The notes: generated by a model not told the origin, from the sequence alone. Numbered from the stretch's first letter, positions 40,438-49,135 are shown. The stretch: DNA of 64,000 bases from Bacillus sp. MM2020_1 (GCA_011250595.1 JAANMP010000012.1:1-64000); one strand, 5' to 3'. Made by a program: numbers and translations.

Positions 40438-40569
40438 TTATTTTTCTAGTTGTTTTAGGAATTCAATTTCCTTCTTAAGCTTGGTATGTCTTTTGCCGAG
40501 AATTACCATATATCCAAAAATAACTACCCATGCAACAGAATAGGCACCATACATAAATTCAAAACCCAT
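40438..40569 (-). CDS. ccmD: CcmD-like small membrane protein
   Basis: A 43-aa protein with a GAATT-spaced AGGAG upstream, one hydrophobic helix (Y-S-V-A-W-V-V-I-F-G-Y-M-V-I-L) and a basic, coiled C-terminus (K-R-H-T-K-L-K-K-E-I). These are the known features of CcmD, the small protein that aids release of heme-loaded CcmE from the CcmABC complex. It lies directly after ccmC, as in most ccm operons. Sequence identity in this family is always low, so the call rests on size, topology and position. Confidence 0.8.
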   Translation of the reverse strand: MGFEFMYGAYSVAWVVIFGYMVILGKRHTKLKKEIEFLKQLEK

Positions 40570-40581
40570 GATCAATTCCTC

Positions 40582-41343
40582 CTAATTTTCCAAGTCTTCT
40601 CTTAACTTTTCTTTATAACGCTCGACTTTTATTTTCATTTTTTCAAAAGATACACCTTTATGGAGAAGATAAGAATAAAGAATAGTGAATGCAGCAAGTG
40701 AAACAAACAGTGCCACTAGCATCGTACCCTCAATGCCTCCGCCTTTTTGAGAAGGACCCTCACCAAATACGATTGGATGAAACTTTGTTTGCCACCAGCG
40801 AATCGCGAAAAATACAATCGGAACATCCGCAAACCCAATAATTCCAAATACAGCAGCGAGTCTAGCTTTTTTATCCCATACACCATCCATTTGACGAATC
40901 ATAATGTAGGCAATATAGATAAAAAACAGAATTAACGTAGTAATTAAGCGCGGTTCCCAAACCCACCAAGTATTCCAAGATGATTTTGCCCAAATAGGGC
41001 CGGTTGTTAATACGATGACTGTAAAGACAACACCGATTTCAGCAGAAATATAAGCATACGTATCAAATATCCTTTTCCGCTTAATTAAAAACAATATACT
41101 AAACACAAATGTTACAAAAAACGACATAAATGCCAGCCATGCAGAGCTAACATGAAAATAAAATATTTTTTGGGCTGCTCCCATCGTCACTTCTTCAGCA
41201 GCAAAGATAAAGATAAAATAAAGGGCAACCAACATGGATATAACTGTAGCACCAAACAAAATCTTAGAAAGATCTAGGCTTTTTTTAACAGTCAATTGAG
41301 ATCCAGGAAGCACTGCTTTCTCTCGTTCGAGATTCATACTCAT
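40582..41343 (-). CDS. ccmC: Heme exporter/chaperone subunit CcmC
   Basis: A 253-aa six-helix membrane protein of the heme-handling family with the tryptophan-rich WWD signature S-W-N-T-W-W-V-W-E-P near 130. Conserved His on either side (F-Y-F-H-V-S-S-A-W-L near 66 and K-F-H-P-I near 190) are the heme ligands in E. coli CcmC. It hands heme to CcmE. I start at the ATG at 41343, 8 nt from GGAGG inside the end of ccmB. Confidence 0.92.
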   Translation of the reverse strand: MSMNLEREKAVLPGSQLTVKKSLDLSKILFGATVISMLVALYFIFIFAAEEVTMGAAQKIFYFHVSSAWLAFMSFFVTFVFSILFLIKRKRIFDTYAYISAEIGVVFTVIVLTTGPIWAKSSWNTWWVWEPRLITTLILFFIYIAYIMIRQMDGVWDKKARLAAVFGIIGFADVPIVFFAIRWWQTKFHPIVFGEGPSQKGGGIEGTMLVALFVSLAAFTILYSYLLHKGVSFEKMKIKVERYKEKLREDLEN

Positions 41344-41346
41344 CAC

Positions 41347-42027
41347 TTAAACCTCCAGCACATAATCAATTAATAAGAAACAAACAACAAAGAAGATAAT
41401 ATCGTACGCTGTGACCAACTGAATCCATGCTACAGCGCTTGAAAATTTCTCCATATTCGTTAAAATAATTCGTGTTGCTTGAACTACACCAATTAGGATT
41501 GGCGTTGTAATCGGAAACAGCAATAGTGGAAGCAGCATTTCACTGCTTTTAGAATTGGCTGCCAAAGCAGCTAAGAATGTACCAATCGCGATAAATCCAA
41601 AACTGCCTAGGAAAACTACTAAAATAAAATATGGAATACTACCATAGAATTTGAAATCAAACAATAAAAACAAAAACGGGATTGAAACAAGTTCTACAAT
41701 CAACATCATTGCGAAGTTGGCTATGAACTTTCCTAAATAAATGCTGGCTGCTTCCATTGGAGCTACCAATAAACCTTGCATCGTGTCATTACGCTGCTCG
41801 GAAATAAATGATCTATTTAGACCTAATATCCCTGCAAAGACGATAATTACCCAAATGACTCCCGGAATAACTGCTTTTGTTGTATTATTAGCAGGGTCAA
41901 AAGCAAAGCTAAAAACAACAATCACAAGACCTGCGAAAATAATCTGTGTCACCATAATTTGTTTCGTTTTTAATTCAGAATATAAATCCTTTTGGGCTAG
42001 TAAGAGGGCTGTTCGAAAAATGTTCAT
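41347..42027 (-). CDS. ccmB: Heme ABC exporter permease CcmB
   Basis: The 226-aa membrane subunit of the CcmAB transporter, with six hydrophobic segments and family features L-L-A-Q-K-D-L-Y-S-E-L-K-T-K at the N-terminus and F-I-S-E-Q-R-N-D-T-M-Q-G-L-L. CcmAB uses ATP to release holo-CcmE from CcmC. It overlaps ccmA by 4 nt and abuts ccmC, so the three are translated together. Confidence 0.93.
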   Translation of the reverse strand: MNIFRTALLLAQKDLYSELKTKQIMVTQIIFAGLVIVVFSFAFDPANNTTKAVIPGVIWVIIVFAGILGLNRSFISEQRNDTMQGLLVAPMEAASIYLGKFIANFAMMLIVELVSIPFLFLLFDFKFYGSIPYFILVVFLGSFGFIAIGTFLAALAANSKSSEMLLPLLLFPITTPILIGVVQATRIILTNMEKFSSAVAWIQLVTAYDIIFFVVCFLLIDYVLEV

Positions 42028-42728
42028 GATACTCCCTCCACTAATTGCTCATACTTTTCAGAAACAAAACCTAAGTTGTGATTTTCAATTCTAAAATCAT
42101 CGACGATTTTTCCATTTTTCACAATAATGATTCTGTCACAGATTTCTGCTGCCTGTTTAAAATCATGTGTAACCATTAGGGTAGTCGTACCTTTAGCTTT
42201 CATGGATAGAATAACGTTGTTAAGAATTACAATTGCTCCTTGGTCTAATCCTGTGTGCGGTTCGTCCAGAAGGAGAATCTCCGGATCATGGACAATCGCT
42301 CGTGCAATCGCAATTCTTTGAATCATTCCGCGAGAAAAATTCTTGACCGGTTCATTTAAAAAGAATGACAATCCTACCTCTTTGACAAGTGCAACCGCTT
42401 GTTGTTCAACATTTTTAACACCATAGATATTCCCAAAGAAAATAAGATTTTCTAACGGAGTGTAATGATCGTAAAGCAAACTGGAATGGGGTAAATAACC
42501 CATTATTTTTTTTATTTCGATATGATTCTTTTTCAAATCCATACCATTAATCTTAATAACTCCTGATGTAGGCTTGACTAAGGTTGCAAGCACTTTAAGC
42601 AGCGTACTTTTTCCTGCACCATTTGGTCCTAGGATGGCAACCGTTTCTCCTTTTTTGATTGAGAGGTCTACACCACGAAGGATGAGCTTATTGTCAGCCT
42701 GCTTCGTTAGCTTTTTTATTTCTATCAT
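42024..42728 (-). CDS. ccmA: Heme ABC exporter ATPase CcmA
   Basis: A 234-aa ABC ATPase with Walker A G-P-N-G-A-G-K-S-T, the Q-loop region M-G-Y-L-P-H-S, signature F-S-R-G-M-I-Q-R and Walker B L-L-L-D-E-P-H-T-G-L-D. The signature starts S-R-G rather than S-G-G; CcmA proteins often differ from the LSGGQ norm here. Its place before ccmB makes it CcmA. Confidence 0.94.
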   Translation of the reverse strand: MIEIKKLTKQADNKLILRGVDLSIKKGETVAILGPNGAGKSTLLKVLATLVKPTSGVIKINGMDLKKNHIEIKKIMGYLPHSSLLYDHYTPLENLIFFGNIYGVKNVEQQAVALVKEVGLSFFLNEPVKNFSRGMIQRIAIARAIVHDPEILLLDEPHTGLDQGAIVILNNVILSMKAKGTTTLMVTHDFKQAAEICDRIIIVKNGKIVDDFRIENHNLGFVSEKYEQLVEGVS

Positions 42729-42752
42729 TTGCTGTCTCTCCCATCCCAGCTA

Positions 42753-43742
42753 CTACTCAACAAAATTACGTAATTTTATTTTTACTTGGACAAGATGCTG
42801 TTTATATGCTTCAAGCTTTGCATGGTATTCATCCTCTGAAAGCTTCCCATCACCGAAGGATTCTTCCAATTCAATAATCTTATCCATGATTGCTTTTTGC
42901 TTTGTCATTAACAGTTTAAAGGCATTCTCTTCCTTATCTGCTCCCAGTCTTTCTTCTTCCAGCCTTGCTTTCCTTCTAAAATAGATATAGTAGGAGATTC
43001 CCGCAATTACTATCGCTAATAAAATAATCATAAAGACATGTGGATTAAATCGATGTAATGGTGACTGTGCCCAAATCCTAAGATGACCGGGATTATGAAA
43101 AGCAGGCGCAGTGTGTGTAACTGAACTATTACTCTCATTCGTTGTTTCAGACTTTTTTGTCTCATTCGCTGCGGGCTGTACATCTTTGTTATATTCAAGA
43201 GTAAACGCCTGGTTAGCTTTTATCCCTTCAATACTCCATCCAAAATAATTTTCGTCATCAAATTTGAAACTACCTTGACTTGTAGCCACAGCACCCTTAA
43301 CTACAATGCTCCCTCTTCCTTCCGGAACGAGGATTTGCATCATTTGAACAGGATAGTCAGATTTAAAATTAATTTTTTCTCCCTTAGCCATCCTATAACT
43401 GTATGGCAATACCTGGGTCTGATTGGATGGAATTGGCGTCGTTGTAATGAAGCCTTTGTCAACTTCTTTAAAAGCAATTTGATTGTCTAAAAAATTTAGA
43501 TCTTTTGCTCCTTCAGGTAGAGTGACCTTTAGTACTGCTTCACTTTTTCCGTCACCTTTATATTCCTTAGCAGCGGTATTTGTGTAGTTAACCATATTCA
43601 TCATATTTGTTGAGCCGTCTTCACCCGGGCTGACAACGAGATAATGCATATCAATTGAAACCTTCGAATCAGATGCTGCTAATCCGTGAAACGGGATTAA
43701 CAGCATTATTCCGAGGAAGAAAACTGTGATTTTTTTGATCAC
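42753..43742 (-). CDS. Membrane-anchored accessory protein of the ccm cluster, unknown family
   Basis: The 329 aa comprise a signal peptide (cleavage near G-L-A-A-S), an extracytoplasmic beta-rich domain (about 24-190), a Ser/Thr/Asn linker, one membrane helix (about 232-255) and a charged cytoplasmic helical tail. The tail ends in a SHOCT-like motif (F-G-D-G-K-L-S-E-D-E-Y-H-A-K-L-E). I do not recognise the outer domain. A second protein of like build is encoded at 47108-48160. It lies between the ccmI-like gene (4-nt overlap) and ccmA, so it is part of the operon and may hold apocytochrome or heme carriers near the complex. That role is inference from position only. Confidence 0.7.
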   Translation of the reverse strand: MIKKITVFFLGIMLLIPFHGLAASDSKVSIDMHYLVVSPGEDGSTNMMNMVNYTNTAAKEYKGDGKSEAVLKVTLPEGAKDLNFLDNQIAFKEVDKGFITTTPIPSNQTQVLPYSYRMAKGEKINFKSDYPVQMMQILVPEGRGSIVVKGAVATSQGSFKFDDENYFGWSIEGIKANQAFTLEYNKDVQPAANETKKSETTNESNSSVTHTAPAFHNPGHLRIWAQSPLHRFNPHVFMIILLAIVIAGISYYIYFRRKARLEEERLGADKEENAFKLLMTKQKAIMDKIIELEESFGDGKLSEDEYHAKLEAYKQHLVQVKIKLRNFVE

Positions 43743-44113
43743 TTTCCTTCCCCCTTTTTGTTCTTATAGGATTTCATTTGAGCTTCAATTTCTTTTTCTA
43801 CTTCGTCCATTAGATCTTTATCAACATTTGTTTCCATTAATTGTTCTTCTTCCTTCATGATGATGGCAACTTCTGTTTCGTATTGTTTCTTTAAAATTTT
43901 ATAATCAGCATTTGAGATTTTATCCATCTTGTACTCAAATTCTATTTCATTAAGAGTTGTTAATAGTGCTTCTTTCGAAGCCCCTATATCCTGACCTTTT
44001 GAACTAACCTGTAAATAAGTATCCCATTTGAATAACGGTGATAATATTAGAAATAGGCAAGCCAATGCCAATATGGTAGTAAAAATCATCGAAATGACTG
44101 TGATATCTTGCAT
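43739..44113 (-). CDS. CcmI N-terminal-domain-like protein
   Basis: A 124-aa protein with one membrane helix (about 3-25) followed by a coiled cytoplasmic or outer segment. The segment contains the pattern A-L-L-T-T-L-N-E-I-E-F-E-Y-K-M-D-K-I-S-N-A-D-Y, which resembles the first part of CcmI/CycH (E-L-E-F-D-Y-R-x-G-K-L-S-x-x-D-Y). The TPR domain that binds apocytochrome in proteobacterial CcmI is absent. It sits between ccmH and the accessory gene. The ATG at 44113 has AGGATG close by. Confidence 0.72.
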   Translation of the reverse strand: MQDITVISMIFTTILALACLFLILSPLFKWDTYLQVSSKGQDIGASKEALLTTLNEIEFEYKMDKISNADYKILKKQYETEVAIIMKEEEQLMETNVDKDLMDEVEKEIEAQMKSYKNKKGEGK

Positions 44114-44125
44114 TACGTTCACATC

Positions 44126-44632
44126 CTAAAGATACTTTTTGCGTTCTTCATCTATCATGGATGATAGAATTTCTCCTTCTACTTCATCCTCTGTGTTTTG
44201 GTATTCAGCAACAGGTTCATCTGTCCCCTTCTTCTTAACCCATTTACGGATAATGAAGAATACAGCAATTCCAGCTACTCCTAGTACAACAAACGGAAGG
44301 ACCCAAGCAGTTAAGCTAAAACCACTTTTCTCAGGCGAAGTTAATATCTCTTCACCATAAATATTGACATAATAGGCACGGATTTTATCCTTATCCCAGC
44401 CCTTATTCATCATATCTACTAAGTCTGCTTTGAACTCAGTAGTAAGGTTGCATGTATTGGGATCACATTCATAATGATCCTGACCACAGCCGCAAGTGCA
44501 GGCAAATTGCTGAGCAACAGCTTTGAATTCAGGAGACTTATAGTCAATCTGTTTTGCTGCTTCAACACGAAGGAATGATCCCTGAAAGATAAACGCTATG
44601 ATGAGAAGGCCAATATAAAGTTTATTTTTCAT
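44126..44632 (-). CDS. ccmH: CcmH-like apocytochrome thiol reductase with an unusual CxCGC motif
   Basis: A 168-aa secreted and membrane-anchored protein: signal peptide, CcmH core, C-terminal helix near 120-140. The C-terminal half of the core fits CcmH well (K-I-R-A-Y-Y-V-N-I-Y-G-E-E-I-L). The active site differs: instead of L-R-C-x-x-C-Q there is C-T-C-G-C-G at 45-50, followed by H53, C56 and C61, five cysteines in all. This suggests metal or heme binding or an altered thiol relay. The ATG at 44632 is one base past the ccmF stop, so the genes are coupled; the frame to 44722 lies within ccmF. Confidence 0.87.
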   Translation of the reverse strand: MKNKLYIGLLIIAFIFQGSFLRVEAAKQIDYKSPEFKAVAQQFACTCGCGQDHYECDPNTCNLTTEFKADLVDMMNKGWDKDKIRAYYVNIYGEEILTSPEKSGFSLTAWVLPFVVLGVAGIAVFFIIRKWVKKKGTDEPVAEYQNTEDEVEGEILSSMIDEERKKYL

Positions 44633-44633
44633 A

Positions 44634-46616
44634 TTAAGACACCTCTCTGCGTACTCCTGTGTATCTCGGAGTGACATTTCCATATTTTCCGTTCCAAACT
44701 GCGAAGAGGGCACCAATAACAATCATGAAAGAACCAATCCATAACCAGTTCATCATTGGATTTACTTTTACAACAAATGTAGCTTTACCGTCATCTTCCC
44801 ATGCACTTAATACGATGTATAAGTCTTCCTTAAGTGAAGAAATAATTGCCACTTCGGAAGATGGCTGTTCCCAGTTACCATAAAACACCTTCTCAGGTTG
44901 ATAAGTACCTAGTTTTTTACCGTTTCTAAAAACTGTTACATCGGCATAGACGATATCGTTGATGCCTTCTTTTTTCTGATCAAGTCGATCATAGTTGATT
45001 CGATAATCTTGCAATTCAATCGATTGCCCTAAACTAACTGTTTTCATTGTTTGTAAATCATAATTCTGTGAACCAATAATCCCCATTGTAATGAAGGCAA
45101 TTCCAAGGTGAACGATGTACCCGCCATACCTGCGGCGGTTTCGAATCATTAAGCGGTACAGTGCCACTAATGGCGTTTCTTTCGTCATCTTTCTTCTAGC
45201 TTTTACACCTCTATAAAACTCTAAGAAGTGGGTGATTAATAATAGAATGATTACTCCGTAACCAATGACTGCCCATGCCTTTTGAATTCCTAACACGACC
45301 ATCAAAATCATACCAAGAACAGCAAGGATAGCAGGGATCATGAAGTTTTTCCTAAGATTTTTCACGGTGGATTTCTGCCAAGCAAGCATTGGACAAACCG
45401 CCATAACAAACATCATAGATAATAGAATTGGTGCTTCCACTTTATTAAAGAATGGCAATCCAACCGTTACTTTAGTACCGCGAACTGCTTCAGATACTAA
45501 CGGGAAGATTGTTCCCCAAAATACAGCAAAGGCTGCTCCAACTAGTAGTAAATTGTTAACTAAGAAACTACTCTCTTTGGAAACGAAGGAATTAAATTCC
45601 CCAGCACTGCGTTTTAGCAGGTTGTAACGGCTCATTAACACATAAAGTGCTCCAATTACTGCCACACCCATAAAGATTAGGAAGTATAATCCCAGGTTTG
45701 AATTCGCAAAGGCATGGACAGAAGTCAAGACGCCGCTTCGCACTAAGAATGTACCGAATAAGGTAAGTGCGTATGAAACAATGATTAAGCTGATATTCCA
45801 AATTTTCAACATGTTTTTCCGCTCTTGAATCATTACGGAATGTAAGAACGCAGTTGCGGTTAACCATGGCATAAATGAGGCATTTTCAACTGGATCCCAT
45901 GCCCAGTAACCACCCCAGCCAAGTTCAACATATGCCCATTGACCGCCAAAGATATTTCCAAGACTTAAAAATAACCAAGCAATTATTGTCCAACGTCTTG
46001 TCATTTTAATCCAGAAATCATCCACATTTTTTAAGATAAGTGCCGCCATTGCAAAAGCAAATGGAATGGCAAGCCCCACATATCCAAGATAAAGTGTGAC
46101 AGGATGAATAATCATTCCTGGATTTTGTAGCATTGGATTTAATCCTTTTCCTTCTATTGGAATTTCATTTAATAGAATGAAAGGTTTCGCCACAAAACCT
46201 AGAATAAAGAAGAAGAAAACCGCATTTGCAAGTAAAATTGCAGAAATATATGGCACCATCGGATTGCCTTTTAACTTCCTTGAAAAAGCAATCATACATG
46301 AATAAAGCGTTAGGAAGAAGGTCCACAATAACAACGAACCAGCGTTACCAGCCCATAGTGCAGTTAGCTTATATATAACTGGCAGTTCACTACTTGTGTA
46401 ATCATGAACATATTCATATTGAAATTGAGATGTTGCTAACAGGTAGAACAAGGTTAGCATTGCAAATGATGAGCAGACTAATAATGCTATCAATCCGCCT
46501 TTTCCACTGTTAACGAACTTTTGATTTTTTGTGCTAATCCCCAATGTGATTATGAGGAGAGAATAAATTGCAACGGCTAAGCCTATATAAATTGTCGCGT
46601 TGGCAAATAAATACAT
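44634..46616 (-). CDS. ccmF: Cytochrome c heme lyase subunit CcmF
   Basis: A polytopic 660-aa protein with about 15 hydrophobic segments. It has the WWD heme-handling signature in G-G-Y-W-A-W-D-P-V-E-N near 235, flanking conserved His (M-I-I-H-P-V-T near 170, F-L-H-S-V near 260), and G-T-F-L-V-R-S-G-V-L-T-S-V-H-A. It ligates heme from CcmE to the CxxCH of apocytochromes. It is full length. It is distinguished from ResB/ResC of System II by its size and its ccmE-ccmH neighbours. Confidence 0.95.
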   Translation of the reverse strand: MYLFANATIYIGLAVAIYSLLIITLGISTKNQKFVNSGKGGLIALLVCSSFAMLTLFYLLATSQFQYEYVHDYTSSELPVIYKLTALWAGNAGSLLLWTFFLTLYSCMIAFSRKLKGNPMVPYISAILLANAVFFFFILGFVAKPFILLNEIPIEGKGLNPMLQNPGMIIHPVTLYLGYVGLAIPFAFAMAALILKNVDDFWIKMTRRWTIIAWLFLSLGNIFGGQWAYVELGWGGYWAWDPVENASFMPWLTATAFLHSVMIQERKNMLKIWNISLIIVSYALTLFGTFLVRSGVLTSVHAFANSNLGLYFLIFMGVAVIGALYVLMSRYNLLKRSAGEFNSFVSKESSFLVNNLLLVGAAFAVFWGTIFPLVSEAVRGTKVTVGLPFFNKVEAPILLSMMFVMAVCPMLAWQKSTVKNLRKNFMIPAILAVLGMILMVVLGIQKAWAVIGYGVIILLLITHFLEFYRGVKARRKMTKETPLVALYRLMIRNRRRYGGYIVHLGIAFITMGIIGSQNYDLQTMKTVSLGQSIELQDYRINYDRLDQKKEGINDIVYADVTVFRNGKKLGTYQPEKVFYGNWEQPSSEVAIISSLKEDLYIVLSAWEDDGKATFVVKVNPMMNWLWIGSFMIVIGALFAVWNGKYGNVTPRYTGVRREVS

Positions 46617-46641
46617 TTCGTCACCTTCTTAAGTTAGCCTG

Positions 46642-47094
46642 TTATTTTTCTTGCGGTGTTTTATTTAACTTATCTTTATGTGTCGCAGGATCATAATCTT
46701 TGATATCTTTTCCTTCATATTTAGATGGACATCTTGTTTTAACTGTTTCAGCCACAAATGTATCCTTTTCGGTTGGAGCCCCTTGGAGAATAGTTATCAC
46801 ACCTTCTGCAAAGTTATCTGGCTTGGTCCCATGATGAATAACATGCATTAGATTACCGTCGTTATCTTTTACATCAAATTTCAATTCAATTTTGTCTGGA
46901 TTCCATTTAATTGAATCTTCAATTAATAACCCCTCTACAGTAACAAAATCATCTTTATGCTGATTCTGTGTTGCGATGAGCTCTTTCAAGGTTAACTCTA
47001 CACCACTTGACCCCGGAGTTGCTGCCATCAGAAGGAAAACAATAGCCCCTGCAATAATAAACCCGCCAAGCATGATAATCGTATTTTTTTTCAT
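46642..47094 (-). CDS. ccmE: Heme chaperone CcmE, cysteine (CxxxY) type
   Basis: A 150-aa protein with one N-terminal helix (about 5-25) and an OB-fold domain (F-V-T-V-E-G-L-L, H-G-T-K-P-D-N-F, V-I-T-I-L-Q-G). Classical CcmE binds heme covalently through His in H-x-x-x-Y. Here the same place reads C-P-S-K-Y, with Cys122 replacing the His and Tyr126 kept. The C-x-x-x-Y variant is known from Desulfovibrio-type and archaeal systems. The ATG at 47094 follows GGTGAG. It is 25 nt upstream of ccmF. Confidence 0.92.
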   Translation of the reverse strand: MKKNTIIMLGGFIIAGAIVFLLMAATPGSSGVELTLKELIATQNQHKDDFVTVEGLLIEDSIKWNPDKIELKFDVKDNDGNLMHVIHHGTKPDNFAEGVITILQGAPTEKDTFVAETVKTRCPSKYEGKDIKDYDPATHKDKLNKTPQEK

Positions 47095-47107
47095 TCTTCT
47101 CACCTCA

Positions 47108-48160
47108 TTAGATTAATTTTTTCATTTCTTCATCGTACATTTCTTGGTCTATCTTTCCAGTTAATAGTTTTTTCCGCAGCTCCTTCTTCTCATCAGAATT
47201 TGCTACTTTGCTGTCTTTTTTAACCGTTGAAGTTGTTTTCTTTGGTTGTTTTTTATTTTGTTTAGTGCTCTTAGTTGATGATTGAGTATTCCCTTTTAAA
47301 CCTAGGAAGACAAATAGCCCGGCAATGATAATCGCTATTCCGATGATCGACGCACCACCCAGTCCGATAATTGGCTGCTTTGTAGATTTGGTGGCTGCTC
47401 CGTTTTTAACAACTTGGTCTGTTGCACTTACACCACTATGATTTTCATCATTTGGCGGCTGCTTTTTATTAATCGCTTCCATTGTTGATTCCGTGCCATC
47501 TTTTTTATATGAGAAAGAGTACTTTAAGCCTGCATCTGCCTTTACATTTTTGTATTGGTAGTAATAGAGCTCTTCTCCGTATTCATTCTTCGAATTGTTT
47601 TCTGCTTTTGGCTCAATTTTTATTTCTTTAGCATCCATTGGGGCATAGAAGATAACATCTAAAAGCCCGATGTCAGCTTTATTTTTAAGTTCATATGTAA
47701 AAGCCTTGTTGTCCTTTACGTCAATTGACTTAGTATAGTACTCAATTACAAATTCGTAGGTTTCATTATTCTTAATCGCCTTAGCTGGCTTCCATGTAAT
47801 GATCCCGTTTTCTTTATCGACATCATATGGGCGCTGAACTTCAGGCTTATCTTTTTCTGGGAATTCTGCTACCAAGAAGGCCTCAAAGCCTTTTTCCGAT
47901 GCTGGTACAGGAATTTCAATTTTTCCATCATAATCTTGACCACTTTTATTGGTAATCGTTCCATATTGACCAACTAGTAAGGAAGGGGTTTCACGCGACC
48001 AACCTTCAGGATAATCAAACTCTGGCATTACTTGAACTTGCATTTCCTTAAAAGGAAATTTTTCTGCCTGAAAGGCTGCTTCAGCACTAGCCTTTGGGAT
48101 GATGAAATTCGTTAAGAATGATACGATTACGAATAATGCCAACAACTTATTTTTAAGCAT
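47108..48160 (-). CDS. Second membrane-anchored accessory protein of the ccm cluster
   Basis: The 350 aa comprise a signal peptide (cleavage near A-S-A-E-A), a beta-rich outer domain (about 35-220) with E-F-D-Y-P-E-G-W and Y-E-F-V-I-E-Y-Y-T-K, a linker, a Gly/Ile-rich membrane helix near 270-292, a Lys/Ser-rich stretch and a SHOCT-like C-terminus (R-K-K-L-L-T-G-K-I-D-Q-E-M-Y-D-E-E-M). The layout mirrors the protein at 42753-43742, though identity is not obvious by eye. It is the first gene of the ccm transcription unit. No function is known to me. Confidence 0.7.
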   Translation of the reverse strand: MLKNKLLALFVIVSFLTNFIIPKASAEAAFQAEKFPFKEMQVQVMPEFDYPEGWSRETPSLLVGQYGTITNKSGQDYDGKIEIPVPASEKGFEAFLVAEFPEKDKPEVQRPYDVDKENGIITWKPAKAIKNNETYEFVIEYYTKSIDVKDNKAFTYELKNKADIGLLDVIFYAPMDAKEIKIEPKAENNSKNEYGEELYYYQYKNVKADAGLKYSFSYKKDGTESTMEAINKKQPPNDENHSGVSATDQVVKNGAATKSTKQPIIGLGGASIIGIAIIIAGLFVFLGLKGNTQSSTKSTKQNKKQPKKTTSTVKKDSKVANSDEKKELRKKLLTGKIDQEMYDEEMKKLI

Positions 48161-48429
48161 TTTAATCCTCCTTGACTTGAAAAACTTATACCTAGTAAGT
48201 ACTATTTTTCACTATAGTCCTCTTAGAAATAAATATAATCGTTATCCGCCCCTATTTGTTGAATCACTCTTGAACATTTTGTTAAAGGATTAAAATCGTT
48301 GCGTTTTCGTCAAAAAACCACCACAGAATGTTCACAATTTAAAAATAGTCAAAAAACTTATTTTGAAATCCTTCCCTTACTGTGTTTATGGCGCTTGACA
48401 TAGCTGGATTTTCACCTTTCATTAATGCG
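48161..48429 (-). promoter_or_regulatory. Gene-free region upstream of the ccm operon
   Basis: An AT-rich gap of about 270 bases beyond the cytochrome c terminator. It should hold the promoter for the ccmEF... unit, since the terminator at 48430-48464 separates that unit from the cytochrome c gene. Possible -10 elements are TATAGT and TATAAG on the minus strand within 70 bp of the start, but no convincing -35 accompanies them. I see no clear FNR box. Confidence 0.4.
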
Positions 48430-48464
48430 CAAAAAAGACCTGAACCAATTGAAAGATTCAGGCC
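48430..48464 (-). terminator. Terminator of the cytochrome c unit
   Basis: An 8-bp stem (GGCCTGAA/TTCAGGTC, one mismatch), 12-base loop, TTTTTT on the minus strand. Confidence 0.75.
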
Positions 48465-48481
48465 CTCATGTTGTATTCAAT

Positions 48482-49135
48482 TTATTTCTTCTCCAAAGAT
48501 CGAATATAGGTAACAATATCGGTAATATCCTTTTCTTTGAGCTGCCGTGCACCTTCAAGACCCTTTAACGAAGGACCCATACGTGTTTCTTCACGACCGT
48601 ATGCCGCACCGATCCATAGTTGCTTATCAGTTGTGTATTTCAGGTATTGCGGATTAGCGAGAGCGGTTCCCATTTTATCCTTACCTGCCCCTGCTTCGCC
48701 ATGACAGTTTAGACAATATAAATTATATTGTGCTTTTCCATTTTCAGGATCGCCTGAAATCGTTTTTGGTGCATCCAACTTGATTTCTTCTGACTGCCAA
48801 TCTCTAATAAAAGCAACAAGATTTTTTAAATTTTTATCGGACATTCTTGGACCGTAAGCAGGCATGACTGTGCCTTCTCTTCCATATTTCACATAGTTAT
48901 ACAGGTCTTTATCGGATACGGAACTTAAAAAATTCTGACTGCTTAAAGCTGTCCCTGCTTTTGAGCCTTCTCCTTTTCCTGTATCCCCGTGACAAAATAT
49001 ACAATTCTTGTTATAAATTTTTTCACCTGCCGCAATAGCTTCTGATTTCTTACTATCGAATATATTGCTATTACTTAAACAAACAATAATTCCAATAATA
49101 ATCAAAATATAAAATCCGATTAGTATTTTCTTCAT
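48482..49135 (-). CDS. Membrane-anchored diheme cytochrome c
   Basis: A 217-aa protein with an N-terminal helix (about 4-20) without an obvious cleavage site and two class I cytochrome c domains. Heme sites are C-I-F-C-H (45-49) and C-L-N-C-H (141-145). Likely axial Met residues are in T-V-M-P-A-Y (Met91) and R-M-G-P-S. It should sit on the outer face as an electron carrier. It follows the UGA-containing lipoprotein by 10 nt. It is a possible client of the neighbouring ccm system, but its redox partner is not visible here. Confidence 0.9.
   Translation of the reverse strand: MKKILIGFYILIIIGIIVCLSNSNIFDSKKSEAIAAGEKIYNKNCIFCHGDTGKGEGSKAGTALSSQNFLSSVSDKDLYNYVKYGREGTVMPAYGPRMSDKNLKNLVAFIRDWQSEEIKLDAPKTISGDPENGKAQYNLYCLNCHGEAGAGKDKMGTALANPQYLKYTTDKQLWIGAAYGREETRMGPSLKGLEGARQLKEKDITDIVTYIRSLEKK

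Noticed and set aside
42753-42984. Plus-strand frame overlapping the accessory protein tail
   Set aside because: Antisense to a helical charged segment; no ribosome binding site.
48161-48429. FNR or ResD site before the ccm operon
   Set aside because: TTGTGAAC-like and TTGAA-like words occur but none is a full palindrome or is placed well against a promoter.
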